NCBI RefSeq assembly: GCF_020831925.1
Contig: NZ_JAFIFQ010000008.1
Location: forward strand, 1-64,000
Direction of reading: 5' to 3'
Length of the DNA: 64,000 bases
From: Alkalimonas sp.
GTDB lineage: Bacteria > Pseudomonadota > Gammaproteobacteria > Enterobacterales > Alteromonadaceae
Part shown: positions 26,949 to 35,376 of the stretch, in pieces
How positions within the stretch are numbered: position 1 is the stretch's first letter
Layout: each line of letters starts with the position of its first letter
Translations under genes and position numbers: made by a program
Notes under the pieces: generated by a model
The model's database searches: none
Told to the model about the DNA's origin: nothing
The model's input: the letters and a program-made list of their open reading frames with translations, nothing else

Positions 26949-27275
26949 ATGTTTGAAGTCTTTATGGTAATGTATTTGTTGGTAGCTCTATCGTTGATCG
27001 GGTTGATCCTGATCCAGCACGGTAAAGGCGCTGACATGGGTGCCGCTTTTGGTGCCGGTGCTTCCTCTACAGTTTTTGGCTCTGCGGGCAAAGGTAACTT
27101 TCTTACCAAAACCACAACAGTCCTTGCTGTCGTTTTCTTTGTTCTGAGTATTGTGCTGGGCCGTTATACAGCGGGTCAAAGCAGCCAGGTGGATGCATGG
27201 CAGGATTTGTCGGTACCTATGACAGAATCTGTACCGACATTGCCTACTGAGAACGAGATCCCGTTCGGTAATTAA
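26949..27275 (+). CDS. secG: Preprotein translocase subunit SecG
   Basis: Small inner-membrane subunit of SecYEG. 108 residues with two hydrophobic helices (about 2-21 and 54-74) joined by the conserved cytosolic loop LIQHGKGADMGAAFGAGAS and a GSAGKGNFLTKTT stretch. The acidic, Pro/Glu-rich tail is variable in the family. The stop is 13 bp before tRNA-Leu, so the tRNA may be part of the same transcript, as with secG-leuU in E. coli. Confidence 0.96.
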   Translation: MFEVFMVMYLLVALSLIGLILIQHGKGADMGAAFGAGASSTVFGSAGKGNFLTKTTTVLAVVFFVLSIVLGRYTAGQSSQVDAWQDLSVPMTESVPTLPTENEIPFGN

Positions 27276-27288
27276 TCCGAACACATCT

Positions 27289-27373
27289 GCCGAGGTGGTG
27301 AAATTGGTAGACACGCTATCTTGAGGGGGTAGTGTCTTCGGACGTGCGGGTTCAAGTCCCGCTCTCGGCACCA
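27289..27373 (+). tRNA. leuU: tRNA-Leu(GAG)
   Basis: 85 nt with an encoded CCA. The acceptor GCCGAGG pairs with TCTCGGC; the anticodon stem CTATC/GGTAG encloses loop TTGAGGG with anticodon GAG; a long variable arm follows, then the T arm GCGGGTTCAAGTCCCGC. The long variable arm marks a class II tRNA, and sequence and position after secG match E. coli leuU. Confidence 0.95.
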
Positions 27374-27412
27374 AATTGCAACAGCAAGAGCCGGCATAAA
27401 ATGCCATAGCCC

Positions 27413-27441
27413 TTGCGGTACTAACCTCACAGCTATATAAT
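27413..27441 (+). promoter_or_regulatory. Promoter of the initiator tRNA gene
   Basis: TTGCGG (27413-27418), 17-bp spacer, perfect TATAAT (27436-27441), 16 bp before the mature 5' end of tRNA-fMet. It is likely to drive the tRNA and, by readthrough, rimP-nusA-infB. Confidence 0.75.
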
Positions 27442-27457
27442 AGTTGCCAATTACGGA

Positions 27458-27534
<77 letters not shown>

Positions 27535-27569
27535 AATTTGTTGTGTGTCTGGTTATTAAGAAAGCGCCC

Positions 27570-27628
27570 TCGGGCTCCTCTTTATGACCACGGGGCGAAG
27601 GTCTCAATCCGGCTCCCGCAACCAATTT
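27570..27628 (+). pseudogene. Degenerate 3' remnant of tRNA-fMet
   Basis: Starting about 36 bp after the intact tRNA, CGGGCTC and then GCGAAGGTC, TC, AATCCGGCTCCCGCAACCAA repeat the anticodon arm and 3' half of tRNA-fMet, with an insertion at the anticodon and deletion of the T-arm 5' side. The final 20 bases are identical to the intact tRNA end. The 5' half is gone, so it cannot be functional. It is either a decayed tandem copy or the far end of an old tRNA-targeted integration. Confidence 0.75.
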
Positions 27629-27629
27629 C

Positions 27630-27666
27630 GTCAAATTTAAAATTTTTTTATAATTTTAAATTTGAC
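27630..27666. repeat. AT-rich perfect inverted repeat, 15-bp arms
   Basis: GTCAAATTTAAAATT (27630-27644) and AATTTTAAATTTGAC (27652-27666) around a 7-nt T-rich spacer. It sits directly after the tRNA remnant. It is too AT-rich for a normal intrinsic terminator, but the 15-bp stem would be stable in DNA or RNA. Confidence 0.8.
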
Positions 27667-27771
27667 CAATTCACAGTCACCGAACTGTGGAGCGATCGTC
27701 AGTAGTGATGCTCGCCACGATTAATTCAGCATTGATTTTGGCGATAAATCAGTGCTTTCGGATAGTAAATT

Positions 27772-27796
27772 CGCCCCGCTTGTTCGGGGCGTTTTT
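27772..27796 (+). terminator. Intrinsic terminator upstream of rimP (first)
   Basis: CGCCCCG (27772-27778), 6-nt loop, CGGGGCG (27785-27791), then five T. It would end most tRNA-fMet transcripts. Confidence 0.85.
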
Positions 27797-27819
27797 ATAT
27801 CTGCAAACTGAGTTTGTGG

Positions 27820-27842
27820 AATGGGCGTTTCGCCCATTTTTT
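27820..27842 (+). terminator. Intrinsic terminator upstream of rimP (second)
   Basis: AATGGGCG (27820-27827), TTT loop, CGCCCATT (27831-27838) and a T run to 27842, only about 50 bp before the rimP start. With no obvious promoter after it, rimP-nusA-infB must depend on readthrough, a layout suited to autoregulation by NusA. Confidence 0.82.
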
Positions 27843-27899
27843 ATTTAACACCTGTAGCTGGCGCGAAATCGATTTCGGCCGGTGGCTCTGGAGGTTTTC

Positions 27900-28355
27900 T
27901 TGGCGAAGCAGGAACAGCAGTTAATCGAGTTGTTAGCACCTACGGTGTCGGCAGCTGGTTTCGAATTGCTTGGTATTGAAGTTTTGCGTGCAGGCAAGCA
28001 TTCCACTGTGCGCCTGTACATTGATCATCCGGATGGGGTAACCGTTGAACACTGCGCCAACATCAGTCGCGAAGTCGGTGCCATTTTGGATGTTGAAGAT
28101 CCAATTTCACATGAGTATATGCTGGAAGTATCGTCGCCTGGTTTGGACAGGCCCTTATTCACGCCTGAGCATTTTGCCAGAGCCGTAGGTGAGAAAGTCG
28201 ATGTCAAGCTGGCCATTCCCCAGGATGGGCGTCGTAAATTCAAAGGCATCTTGCAGGCAATTGAGCAGGATATGCTGGTGATAGAAATCGATGGCAAGCA
28301 GTTTCGTTTGCTGATGGATAACGTTGAAAAGGCAAATATTGTACCTGTGTTCTGA
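27900..28355 (+). CDS. rimP: Ribosome maturation factor RimP
   Basis: Assists late maturation of the 30S subunit. 151 residues: an N-terminal alpha/beta domain with [13 protein letters not shown] and [16 protein letters not shown] segments, the family signature [23 protein letters not shown], and a C-terminal SH3-like barrel ending NIVPVF. I use TTG 27900 because GGAGG (27890-27894) is 5 nt upstream; an open frame from GTG 27882 would contain the ribosome site inside its own coding region. First gene of rimP-nusA-infB. Confidence 0.95.
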   Translation: MAKQEQQLIELLAPTVSAAGFELLGIEVLRAGKHSTVRLYIDHPDGVTVEHCANISREVGAILDVEDPISHEYMLEVSSPGLDRPLFTPEHFARAVGEKVDVKLAIPQDGRRKFKGILQAIEQDMLVIEIDGKQFRLLMDNVEKANIVPVF

Positions 28356-28387
28356 TTGCAGACAGGTCCAACAGAGGCAGCAAGAAA

Positions 28388-29884
28388 ATGGCAAAAGAAA
28401 TTTTATTGGTTGTTGATGCGGTTTCAAATGAAAAGTCCGTGCCGAGAGAGAAAATCTTTGAAGCACTGGAATACGCACTGGCCGCCGCCACTAAAAAGAA
28501 GAACGAAGGCGATATTGAAGTTCGTGTCAGTATTGATCGTAAAACCGGCTCTTTTGATACCTTCCGTCGTTGGGAAGTGGTACCGGATGATCAACCGATT
28601 GAGCATCCTTATCGGGAAATTACCTTATCGGCAGCTCAGTATGAGCAGCCGGAGCTGAATGTTGGCGATTACGTGGAAGAGCAAATTGAGTCCATCGTGT
28701 TCGATCGCATTACTACCCAGATGGCAAAGCAGGTCATCGTACAAAAAGTGCGGGAAGCCGAGCGCTCCCAGGTGGTGGAAGCTTATTTGGATCAGGTCGG
28801 TGAACTGGTCACTGGTGTGGTGAAAAAGGCCAACCGCGATAACATCATCGTCGATCTTGGCAACAATGCAGAGGCCATTCTGACACGTGAGCATATGCTG
28901 CCACGTGAAACTTACCGGACAGGCGATCGCTTGCGGGCCTTGTTGTTTGAAGTAAAACCGGAAGCGCGCGGTGCTCAGCTGTTCTTAAGCCGAACCCGCC
29001 CTGAAATGCTGATTGAATTATTCCGCATTGAAGTACCTGAAATCGGTGAAGAAATGATTGAACTGCGTGGCGCCGCCCGTGATCCGGGTTCACGTGCAAA
29101 AATCGCGGTGAAAACCAATGACCGTCGAATCGACCCAGTCGGTGCATGTGTTGGTATGCGTGGCTCCCGCGTCCAGGCTGTATCGGGTGAGTTGGGCGGC
29201 GAGCGGGTGGATATCGTGCTGTACGATGACAACGATGCACAGTTTGTTATTAATGCCATGGCACCGGCTGAAGTAGCTTCCATCGTGGTTGATGAAGATG
29301 CGCACTCAATGGATATCGCCGTCGAAGAAGGCAACCTGGCGATGGCCATCGGCCGAAATGGCCAGAATATCCGTCTTGCCAGCCAACTGACCGGTTGGGA
29401 ACTGAACGTGATGACGGTCGAAGACATGCAGAAGAAGCATCAGGAAGAGGCCAGCAAGGTGATTGATCTCTTTACCAGCACGCTGGAAATTGATGAAGAC
29501 TTTGCTTCCGTACTGGTAGATGAAGGTTTCTCCACGTTGGAAGAAATCGCCTATGTACCGGTCTCTGAACTCTTGTCCATCGATGGGTTTGATGAAGAGA
29601 TTGTTGAAGAATTACGTAACCGAGCTAAAGCCTACCTGACCACTCAGGCACTGGCGTCTGAAGAGTCGCTGGAAGGTGCTAAGCCATCCGACGCATTGCT
29701 GGCACTGGAAGGTTTGGATACCCATACCGCCTATGTGCTCGCCAGCAAAGGTGTGGTTACATTGGATGATTTGGCCGAGCAGGGCGTTGATGACCTGCTG
29801 GATTTAGCCGAAATGAAGGAAGATCAGGCTGCTGCCCTGATTATGGCTGCCAGAAATATTGTCTGGTTCAGCGAAGAAAATTAA
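28388..29884 (+). CDS. nusA: Transcription termination/antitermination protein NusA
   Basis: RNA-polymerase-associated factor controlling pausing, termination and antitermination. 498 residues: N-terminal RNAP-binding domain (about 1-126), S1 domain (about 135-200), two KH domains (about 200-345; [12 protein letters not shown] and [12 protein letters not shown] are the GxxG loops), and two C-terminal acidic AR repeats (about 362-498) as in enterobacterial NusA. AGAGG precedes the ATG; 32 bp after rimP and 25 bp before infB. Confidence 0.98.
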   Translation: MAKEILLVVDAVSNEKSVPREKIFEALEYALAAATKKKNEGDIEVRVSIDRKTGSFDTFRRWEVVPDDQPIEHPYREITLSAAQYEQPELNVGDYVEEQIESIVFDRITTQMAKQVIVQKVREAERSQVVEAYLDQVGELVTGVVKKANRDNIIVDLGNNAEAILTREHMLPRETYRTGDRLRALLFEVKPEARGAQLFLSRTRPEMLIELFRIEVPEIGEEMIELRGAARDPGSRAKIAVKTNDRRIDPVGACVGMRGSRVQAVSGELGGERVDIVLYDDNDAQFVINAMAPAEVASIVVDEDAHSMDIAVEEGNLAMAIGRNGQNIRLASQLTGWELNVMTVEDMQKKHQEEASKVIDLFTSTLEIDEDFASVLVDEGFSTLEEIAYVPVSELLSIDGFDEEIVEELRNRAKAYLTTQALASEESLEGAKPSDALLALEGLDTHTAYVLASKGVVTLDDLAEQGVDDLLDLAEMKEDQAAALIMAARNIVWFSEEN

Positions 29885-29909
29885 TGGATCAACGGAGGTA
29901 ACAACGTAT

Positions 29910-32591
29910 ATGGCAGATGTCACCATAGAAAAGCTCGCCACAGATGTAAACACAACTGTTGATCGCTTAGTACAACAATTTGCAGACGCCGGGATCAGCA
30001 AGACTGCTGGTGCCATGGTCACTGAAGACGAAAAACGTACCTTGCTGCAGCATTTAAGCCGCCAGCATGGTGCCGAGGCGGCGACGCCTTCCAAGCTGAC
30101 GTTAAAGCGGAAAGAAAAAAGTACGCTGAGCATTCAGGCTGGAGCCGGTCGCAGTCGTGAAGTGACGGTGGAAGTTCGTAAGCAAAAAACCTACATCAAA
30201 AAGCCGATGCTGGATGAAGCTACCTTAAAAGCGCAGGAAGAAGCGCGGCTGGCTGAAGAAAAAGCCAAAGCCGAAGCTGAGCGCGCCGAGCGTGAGCGTC
30301 AAGAAGCACAACGCAAAGCAAAAGCGGAAGCCGATCGCCGGGCCAAAGAAGAGGCCGAGCGTAAAGCTGCTGAAGCTAAGCGTAAAGATGAGCAGAAAAA
30401 AGATGATCCGGAAGAAGCAGCCCGTCGCGCTGCCCGTGAAGAAGCACGCAAAGAAGCTGAGCGCTTAAAGCAACAGCAAGAAGCCGAAGCGTTGCGTAAG
30501 CTGGAAGAAGAAGCGCGCAAGCAAGCGGAAGAAGCCAAGCGTTTGGCCGAAGAGAATCGTGAGCGTTGGGAGCAGGAAGAAAAAGCCAAAGGGACCGAAG
30601 ATGGCGATTATCACCTGACCAGCAATGAATTTGCCAAGCAAGCCGAAGACGAAGTCGATGCACGCGAAGAGCGCGCTGGCCGTCGTGGTGTAGCTGCGAA
30701 GAAAGTGGCGCCGGCCAAAGGCAAGAAGAAAGATGATCGCAACGATCGCGAAGCCTTTAACCGTGCCAACAAGCACAGCAAGAAAAAGAAAACCCCGTCC
30801 AGCATGCAGCATGGTTTCAACAAGCCAGCCCAGCCGGTCGAGCGTGAAGTGCGGATTGGTGAAACCATTACGGTAGCCGAGCTGGCTGCCAAAATGGCGG
30901 TGAAAGCAACCGAAGTGATCAAAACCATGATGAAAATGGGTGCTATGGCGACCATTAACCAGGTGATTGATCAGGAAACGGCGGCCATTGTCTGTGAAGA
31001 AATGGGCCACAAGTTCGTGCTGACCAAAGAAAATGAGCTGGAACAAGCGGTGATGTCAGAGCGGGGCGAGACCGGTGAGCTGGAGCCTCGTGCCCCGGTG
31101 GTAACCGTGATGGGCCACGTTGACCATGGTAAAACCTCCTTACTGGATTACATCCGTAAAGCCAAAGTCGCCGATGGCGAAGCCGGTGGTATTACCCAGC
31201 ATATCGGTGCTTACCATGTGGATACCGACCGCGGTATGGTGACGTTCCTGGATACCCCAGGTCACGCTGCTTTCACCTCGATGCGGGCACGTGGTGCCAA
31301 AGCGACTGATATCGTTATTCTGGTGGTTGCCGCCGATGATGGCGTGATGCCGCAAACCAAAGAAGCAATCCAGCATGCTAAGGCTGCCGGTGTGCCTTTG
31401 ATTGTTGCCATCAACAAAATGGATAAGCCAGAAGCCGATCCGGATCGGGTGCGCAATGAATTGTCGCAGTACGATGTTATTTCGGAAGAGTGGGGCGGTG
31501 ATACCCAGTTCGTACCAGTGTCTGCCAAAGCAGGTAGCGGTATTGATCAGCTGTTGGATGCGGTGCTTGATTTGGCCGAAATTCAGGAGCTGACTGCTGT
31601 TCGCGCTGGTCTGGCTCGTGGCGTCGTGATTGAATCCCGTCTGGATAAAGGCCGTGGTCCGGTCGCGTCCATCCTGGTGCAGGAAGGTACGCTGAATCAG
31701 GGCGATGTGGTGCTTTGTGGTTTCGAGTACGGCAAAGTCCGCGCCATGCGCGATGAGAATGGCCGTAACGTCAGCGAAGCTGGCCCGTCCATTCCGGTCG
31801 AAATCCTTGGTCTGTCCGGTGTACCGCAGGCAGGTGATGAAGTCACCGTCGTGAAAGACGAGCGTAAAGCCCGTGAAGTTGCTTTGTACCGTCAGGGCAA
31901 GTTCCGCGAAGTGAAACTGGCACGTCAGCAAAAAGCCAAGCTGGAAAATATGTTTGCCAACATGGCCGAAGGCGATGTGTCCGAACTGAACATCGTGCTG
32001 AAAGCCGATGTTCAGGGCTCGGTGGAAGCCATCACCGAATCGCTTGGCAAGCTGTCTACTGATGAAGTGAAAATCAAAATCATCGGCAGTGGCGTCGGTG
32101 GTATTACCGAGACCGACGTTAGCCTGGCAGCTGCATCACAAGCCATCATTATCGGCTTTAACGTCCGTGCGGATGCCTCAGCACGTCGTATCGTCGAAGA
32201 CGAAGGCTTGGATCTGCGTTACTACGGCATCATCTATGAGCTGTTGGACGAAGTGAAGCAGGCGATGACCGGTATGCTGGCGCCTGAGTTCAAACAGCAA
32301 ATCATTGGTTTGGCACAAGTACGTGATGTATTCCGCTCACCGAAGTTTGGCGCTATTGCCGGCTGTATCGTCAGTGAAGGCGTGATCAAGCGCAATGCCC
32401 CTATCCGGGTACTGCGTGATAACGTGGTGATCTACGAAGGCGAGCTGGAGTCACTGCGTCGCTTTAAAGACGACGTCAACGAAGTCCGTAACGGCTTCGA
32501 GTGTGGTATCGGTGTGAAGAACTACAACGATGTCCGCGAAGGCGATCAAATCGAAGTCTTTGAGGTGGTTCAGGTCGAACGTACGCTGTAA
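29910..32591 (+). CDS. infB: Translation initiation factor IF-2
   Basis: GTPase that places fMet-tRNA on the 30S subunit and promotes subunit joining. 893 residues from ATG 29910, which has GGAGG 10 nt upstream. Order: IF2_N domain at the start; a long Lys/Glu/Ala-rich helical linker (about 100-230); a second IF2_N (about 315-365); G domain with G1 GHVDHGKT (402-409), G3 DTPGHAAF and G4 NKMD; then domains II-IV, ending in the fMet-tRNA-binding barrel. The linker is highly repetitive in sequence ([18 protein letters not shown]), normal for gammaproteobacteria. Confidence 0.98.
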   Translation: MADVTIEKLATDVNTTVDRLVQQFADAGISKTAGAMVTEDEKRTLLQHLSRQHGAEAATPSKLTLKRKEKSTLSIQAGAGRSREVTVEVRKQKTYIKKPMLDEATLKAQEEARLAEEKAKAEAERAERERQEAQRKAKAEADRRAKEEAERKAAEAKRKDEQKKDDPEEAARRAAREEARKEAERLKQQQEAEALRKLEEEARKQAEEAKRLAEENRERWEQEEKAKGTEDGDYHLTSNEFAKQAEDEVDAREERAGRRGVAAKKVAPAKGKKKDDRNDREAFNRANKHSKKKKTPSSMQHGFNKPAQPVEREVRIGETITVAELAAKMAVKATEVIKTMMKMGAMATINQVIDQETAAIVCEEMGHKFVLTKENELEQAVMSERGETGELEPRAPVVTVMGHVDHGKTSLLDYIRKAKVADGEAGGITQHIGAYHVDTDRGMVTFLDTPGHAAFTSMRARGAKATDIVILVVAADDGVMPQTKEAIQHAKAAGVPLIVAINKMDKPEADPDRVRNELSQYDVISEEWGGDTQFVPVSAKAGSGIDQLLDAVLDLAEIQELTAVRAGLARGVVIESRLDKGRGPVASILVQEGTLNQGDVVLCGFEYGKVRAMRDENGRNVSEAGPSIPVEILGLSGVPQAGDEVTVVKDERKAREVALYRQGKFREVKLARQQKAKLENMFANMAEGDVSELNIVLKADVQGSVEAITESLGKLSTDEVKIKIIGSGVGGITETDVSLAAASQAIIIGFNVRADASARRIVEDEGLDLRYYGIIYELLDEVKQAMTGMLAPEFKQQIIGLAQVRDVFRSPKFGAIAGCIVSEGVIKRNAPIRVLRDNVVIYEGELESLRRFKDDVNEVRNGFECGIGVKNYNDVREGDQIEVFEVVQVERTL

Positions 32592-32607
32592 TCCGACCGC
32601 TTATCAG

Positions 32608-32647
32608 ACACCATCAGGGACTAAGGTTGCTGATGGTGTTTGTTTTT
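32608..32647 (+). terminator. Candidate terminator between infB and rbfA
   Basis: A perfect 10-bp stem, ACACCATCAG (32608-32617) and CTGATGGTGT (32630-32639), with a 12-nt loop, then TTGTTTTT. It lies in the 70-bp infB-rbfA gap and would lower expression of rbfA-truB relative to infB; it could also be an RNase processing site. Confidence 0.6.
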
Positions 32648-32661
32648 CTAAAGGAAAAAAG

Positions 32662-33105
32662 ATGGCACATAAAGAGTTTTCCCGTGTCGACCGGCTGTCA
32701 CAACAGCTGCAAAAAGAGCTGGCGGTGATCCTACAGCGTGAAATTAAAGATCCACGGCTGCACCATATGATTACGGTGTCGCAGGTGGATGTATCGCGCG
32801 ATTTATCCTACGCCAAAATTTACGTCACTTTTCTTGGCCTGGAACAGGACAAGGTGAAAGACAACCTGAAGATCCTAAACGATGCCAAAGGCTTTATCCG
32901 TGGCCTGATTGGCAAGCGGATTCAGACCCGTATCGTGCCGCAGGTGCAGTTTTACTACGACAGCACGCTGGACGAAGGCATTCGCCTGACAGCCCTGGTA
33001 GAATCCGCCCGTCGCGCTGATGAAGCCAAGCGCCCGGCCGGCTCCACAGATGATGCGTCAGATCACGACACTGATAACGGTACTGAGTCCGACAAGCAGG
33101 ATTAA
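32662..33105 (+). CDS. rbfA: 30S ribosome-binding factor RbfA
   Basis: Cold-shock factor for maturation of the 16S rRNA 5' end. 147 residues from ATG 32662 (AAGGA upstream). The KH-like core is recognisable by SRVDRLSQQLQKELAVIL, EIKDPRLHHMITVSQVDVS, AKIYVTF and RGLIGKRIQTRIVPQVQFYYD. The C-terminal ~25 residues are an acidic Asp/Ser/Thr tail, somewhat longer than in E. coli. Its TAA is immediately followed by the truB ATG. Confidence 0.97.
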   Translation: MAHKEFSRVDRLSQQLQKELAVILQREIKDPRLHHMITVSQVDVSRDLSYAKIYVTFLGLEQDKVKDNLKILNDAKGFIRGLIGKRIQTRIVPQVQFYYDSTLDEGIRLTALVESARRADEAKRPAGSTDDASDHDTDNGTESDKQD

Positions 33106-34062
33106 ATGACACAGCAACACAAACGCCGTGCCGTGAACGGCATTCTGCTTTTAGACAAGCCGTTGGAATTTACCAGCAATGGTATTTTGCAAAAGGTCCG
33201 CTGGCTGTATCAGGCGCAAAAGGCCGGTCATACCGGTGCGCTGGACCCTTTAGCCAGTGGCTTGTTGCCAATCTGCTTTGGCGAAGCCACCAAGTTCAGT
33301 CAGTTCCTGCTGGATACCGATAAAACCTATCAGGTCAGCGCCCGGTTTGGTATTCGGACCGACACCAGCGATGCCGCCGGCGAGGTAGTCAGCACCCGGC
33401 CGGTGGCGTTTAACCAGAGTCAGCTGGAGCAGGCGATGCAGGCGTTTCGTGGCGATATCCTGCAGGTGCCGACCATGTTTTCGGCACTGAAGCATCAGGG
33501 CCAGCCGCTGTACAAATACGCCCGCCAGGGCATCACCGTACCGCGCGAAGCCAGGCCCATCAGCATCTTTCGCTTTGAGTTGCTGGCACTGCGCCAAAGC
33601 AGCGAGCAGAACCATGTCGATTTTACCGAAGCCGATTTTATCGTGCATTGCAGCAAGGGCACCTACATCCGCACACTGATCGATGATTTGGGTGAAGCTC
33701 TGGGGTGCGGCGCTTATGTCAGTGCTCTGCACCGCACACAGGTCGGCCCTTTTCAGGCCGAAGCCATGCAGCCACTGCCCAAGCTGGAAACTCTGGCAGA
33801 GCTCTGCCATCAGAGCCGGGATTTTGCGGTGCTGGATCAGCTGCTGCTACCACTGGATGCAGCCTTGCATGGCCTGGAAGCGTTAACGCTTAGTGCAGAG
33901 CAACAACGGCGTATCGCCCATGGCCAAAGCTTTTCCTGTGACCAGCCAGATGCTGAAGCCGTGCGCTTGTACAGCGCAGAGCAGCAATTTCTGGGCATTG
34001 GCAAACGCGAACAGGGTGAGCTGAAACCAAGACGACTGCTGAGTACCAACAAAAACTTGTAA
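33106..34062 (+). CDS. truB: tRNA pseudouridine(55) synthase
   Basis: Makes pseudouridine at position 55 in the T loop of tRNAs. 318 residues. Motif I has DKPLEFTSN; the catalytic Asp47 lies in GHTGALDPLASGLLPI; motif III is KGTYIRTLIDDLGEALG; a PUA-like C-terminal domain follows. The start abuts the rbfA stop, with AGGA inside the rbfA tail, so translation is coupled. Confidence 0.97.
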   Translation: MTQQHKRRAVNGILLLDKPLEFTSNGILQKVRWLYQAQKAGHTGALDPLASGLLPICFGEATKFSQFLLDTDKTYQVSARFGIRTDTSDAAGEVVSTRPVAFNQSQLEQAMQAFRGDILQVPTMFSALKHQGQPLYKYARQGITVPREARPISIFRFELLALRQSSEQNHVDFTEADFIVHCSKGTYIRTLIDDLGEALGCGAYVSALHRTQVGPFQAEAMQPLPKLETLAELCHQSRDFAVLDQLLLPLDAALHGLEALTLSAEQQRRIAHGQSFSCDQPDAEAVRLYSAEQQFLGIGKREQGELKPRRLLSTNKNL

Positions 34063-34106
34063 AGCAGCGCTGCCGTGGTACAATGCGCGCGCTTTTTATT
34101 GTTAGC

Positions 34107-34147
34107 TGAATGAGTGATCGGCGACAATACATTCATTAACTCACTCA
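34107..34147 (+). promoter_or_regulatory. Candidate S15 autoregulatory leader of rpsO
   Basis: TGAGTGA (34111-34117) can pair with TCACTCA (34141-34147), and the overlapping AATGA (34109-34113) can pair with TCATT (34133-34137). Only one can form at a time. The region ends just before the rpsO ribosome site (TTGGAG). Mutually exclusive helices here recall the E. coli rpsO pseudoknot bound by S15; the equivalence is inference. Confidence 0.4.
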
Positions 34148-34162
34148 GAATTGGAGTATACC

Positions 34163-34432
34163 ATGGCTTTAACTGTTGCTGAAAAAGCAAAAATCGTAGC
34201 GGATTACGCTCAGAAAGAAGGTGACACTGGTTCACCAGAAGTACAGGTTGCTTTGCTGACTGCAAACATCAACCACCTGCAAAGCCACTTTGCTGAGCAC
34301 AAGCACGATTTCCATTCTCGCCGCGGTTTGCTGCGTATGGTTAGCCAGCGTCGTAAGTTGCTGGACTACTTAAAAGGCAAAGATCAGAGCCGTTACGCGG
34401 ACTTGATTAAGCGTCTTGGCTTGCGTCGTTAA
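34163..34432 (+). CDS. rpsO: 30S ribosomal protein S15
   Basis: Primary 16S rRNA-binding protein of the 30S platform. 89 residues, the usual length, all-helical, with the signature [43 protein letters not shown] 34163 has GGAG upstream; an in-frame start at 34151 is not supported. In related genomes rpsO is directly followed by pnp; here a toxin-antitoxin pair intervenes after a strong terminator. Confidence 0.98.
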   Translation: MALTVAEKAKIVADYAQKEGDTGSPEVQVALLTANINHLQSHFAEHKHDFHSRRGLLRMVSQRRKLLDYLKGKDQSRYADLIKRLGLRR

Positions 34433-34444
34433 TTCAACGCAAAG

Positions 34445-34472
34445 AAAAAGGGCTGAATTTCAGCCCTTTTTT
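34445..34472 (+). terminator. Intrinsic terminator of rpsO
   Basis: GGGCTGA (34450-34456), ATT loop, TCAGCCC (34460-34466), with five A before and six T after. Confidence 0.9.
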
Positions 34473-34590
34473 ATGCCCGAAAAACAGCACCCACAGACCA
34501 TACCCGCCACTCTACCCGAAAATTAAATACATAATGCTTGCTTGAGTTTGTTGATAACAACTCGCGGGTTCAGATCCTTTGAATAAGAGG

Positions 34591-34890
34591 TTATGTGCCA
34601 AGTATCGGGTTAACATCCATACTCTTATGAAGAATACGGATGATTTTAATTTGTTGACTGCCTAATTGTTGATAAAAAATGAGGTGGCTACCTTGAAGAA
34701 ATTTACGATATCCGTTTCTGATTTCATCGCATGTTTTACCGATGGCGGGGTTTTCAGCTAAAAGCCAAAATGAATCATCAAATTGTTTTAGATAAATATT
34801 CCGTTGCTCTTTCCCCCAGCGACGCTGGGTAAATAATGCAATATCTCGTAAATCGGTTTTAGCAGCAACAGTCAGATTAAATGGCTTCAT
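34591..34890 (-). CDS. parE: ParE/RelE-superfamily toxin
   Basis: Toxin of a type II toxin-antitoxin pair. 99 residues with the ParE-type start FNLTVAAKTDLRDIALFTQRRWGKEQR, the NPAIGKTCDEIRNGYRKF segment, and HLIFYQQ followed by IKIIRILHKSMD, which is the classic ParE C-terminal strand-helix. Members usually poison DNA gyrase; RelE-like ribonuclease activity cannot be excluded. The start overlaps the antitoxin stop by 4 bp. AT-richer than its neighbours and lying on the opposite strand between rpsO and pnp, so probably acquired. Confidence 0.88.
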   Translation of the reverse strand: MKPFNLTVAAKTDLRDIALFTQRRWGKEQRNIYLKQFDDSFWLLAENPAIGKTCDEIRNGYRKFLQGSHLIFYQQLGSQQIKIIRILHKSMDVNPILGT

Positions 34891-35129
34891 CGAGAGTTTT
34901 CACTATCAAGCTCATTGATAAAGCTATCGAGGTCATACTTAGCGTCACCGCTTTGTTCACCTTCAGTAAGTAGTTGACGGAGAGAGTTTAGTTTGGTTTC
35001 TTGGTTTTCTAGTAAGCGAAGCGCTGAACGAATGACTTCACTCGCTGAGCCGTAACGCCCACTTTGGATCTGGCTTGTAATAAAGCCCTCAAAGTGTTCT
35101 CCAAGAGTGATGCTTGTATTCTTGGCCAT
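34887..35129 (-). CDS. parD: ParD-family antitoxin
   Basis: Ribbon-helix-helix antitoxin that neutralises the adjacent toxin and represses the operon. 80 residues: MAKNTSITLGEHFEGFITSQ begins the DNA-binding strand-helix, SGRYGSASEVIRSALRLLE is the conserved ParD helix pair, and the acidic tail (DLDSFINELDSE) would wrap the toxin. ATG 35129 has GGAG 8 nt upstream. Its start lies next to an inverted-repeat operator. Confidence 0.88.
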   Translation of the reverse strand: MAKNTSITLGEHFEGFITSQIQSGRYGSASEVIRSALRLLENQETKLNSLRQLLTEGEQSGDAKYDLDSFINELDSENSR

Positions 35130-35142
35130 GTGCAGTTCTCCG

Positions 35143-35171
35143 GGTACCAAAAGATACCTAATTATGGTATC
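35143..35171 (-). promoter_or_regulatory. Candidate ParD operator
   Basis: GATACC (35153-35158) and GGTATC (35166-35171) form a perfect inverted repeat around TAATTAT; a third half site, GGTACC, is at 35143-35148. The central AT block could be the -10 for the minus-strand parDE transcript. Spaced RHH half sites just upstream of the antitoxin suit autorepression. Confidence 0.55.
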
Positions 35172-35307
35172 AGTTGAGGTTTGGAGCAAGGCGCATAACA
35201 AACAAATTCGATTTGCTTTAAGTGCCTTCCTAGTATGTCACTCAGGTTAAACCTTGGCACACTGCTTCTTTTTCCTGCTATGAACGAGTATACTAGCGAG
35301 GAATGAA

Positions 35308-35376
35308 ATGAAAATAGATAGAATGCGCCATGAGGCGCTAATTGTAAGGAAAATCCCACGTGACACCCATCATTAA
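35308..35376 (+). other. Possible 22-codon upstream ORF overlapping the pnp start
   Basis: ATG 35308 has GCGAGGA five bases upstream, a better ribosome site than that of pnp. It reads [20 protein letters not shown] and two more residues, ending at TAA 35374-35376, 16 bp inside pnp in another frame. A small hairpin, GCGCC-ATGA-GGCGC (35325-35338), lies within it. Whether it is translated is unknown. Confidence 0.35.

Noticed and set aside
27570..27628. Second functional tRNA-fMet
   Set aside because: The acceptor 5' strand and D arm are absent and the anticodon loop is disrupted.
30465..31046. 193-codon minus-strand frame, Phe-rich
   Set aside because: It is the complement of the Lys/Glu-rich linker of IF-2, which produces long Phe/Leu frames by codon bias.
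31140..31931. 263-codon minus-strand frame
   Set aside because: Antisense to the IF-2 G domain; no start context and no recognisable motif.
34530..34590. CGGGTTCAGATCC-like segment near 34565 as a tRNA fragment
   Set aside because: Only a T-loop-like string; no acceptor or anticodon arms can be folded around it.
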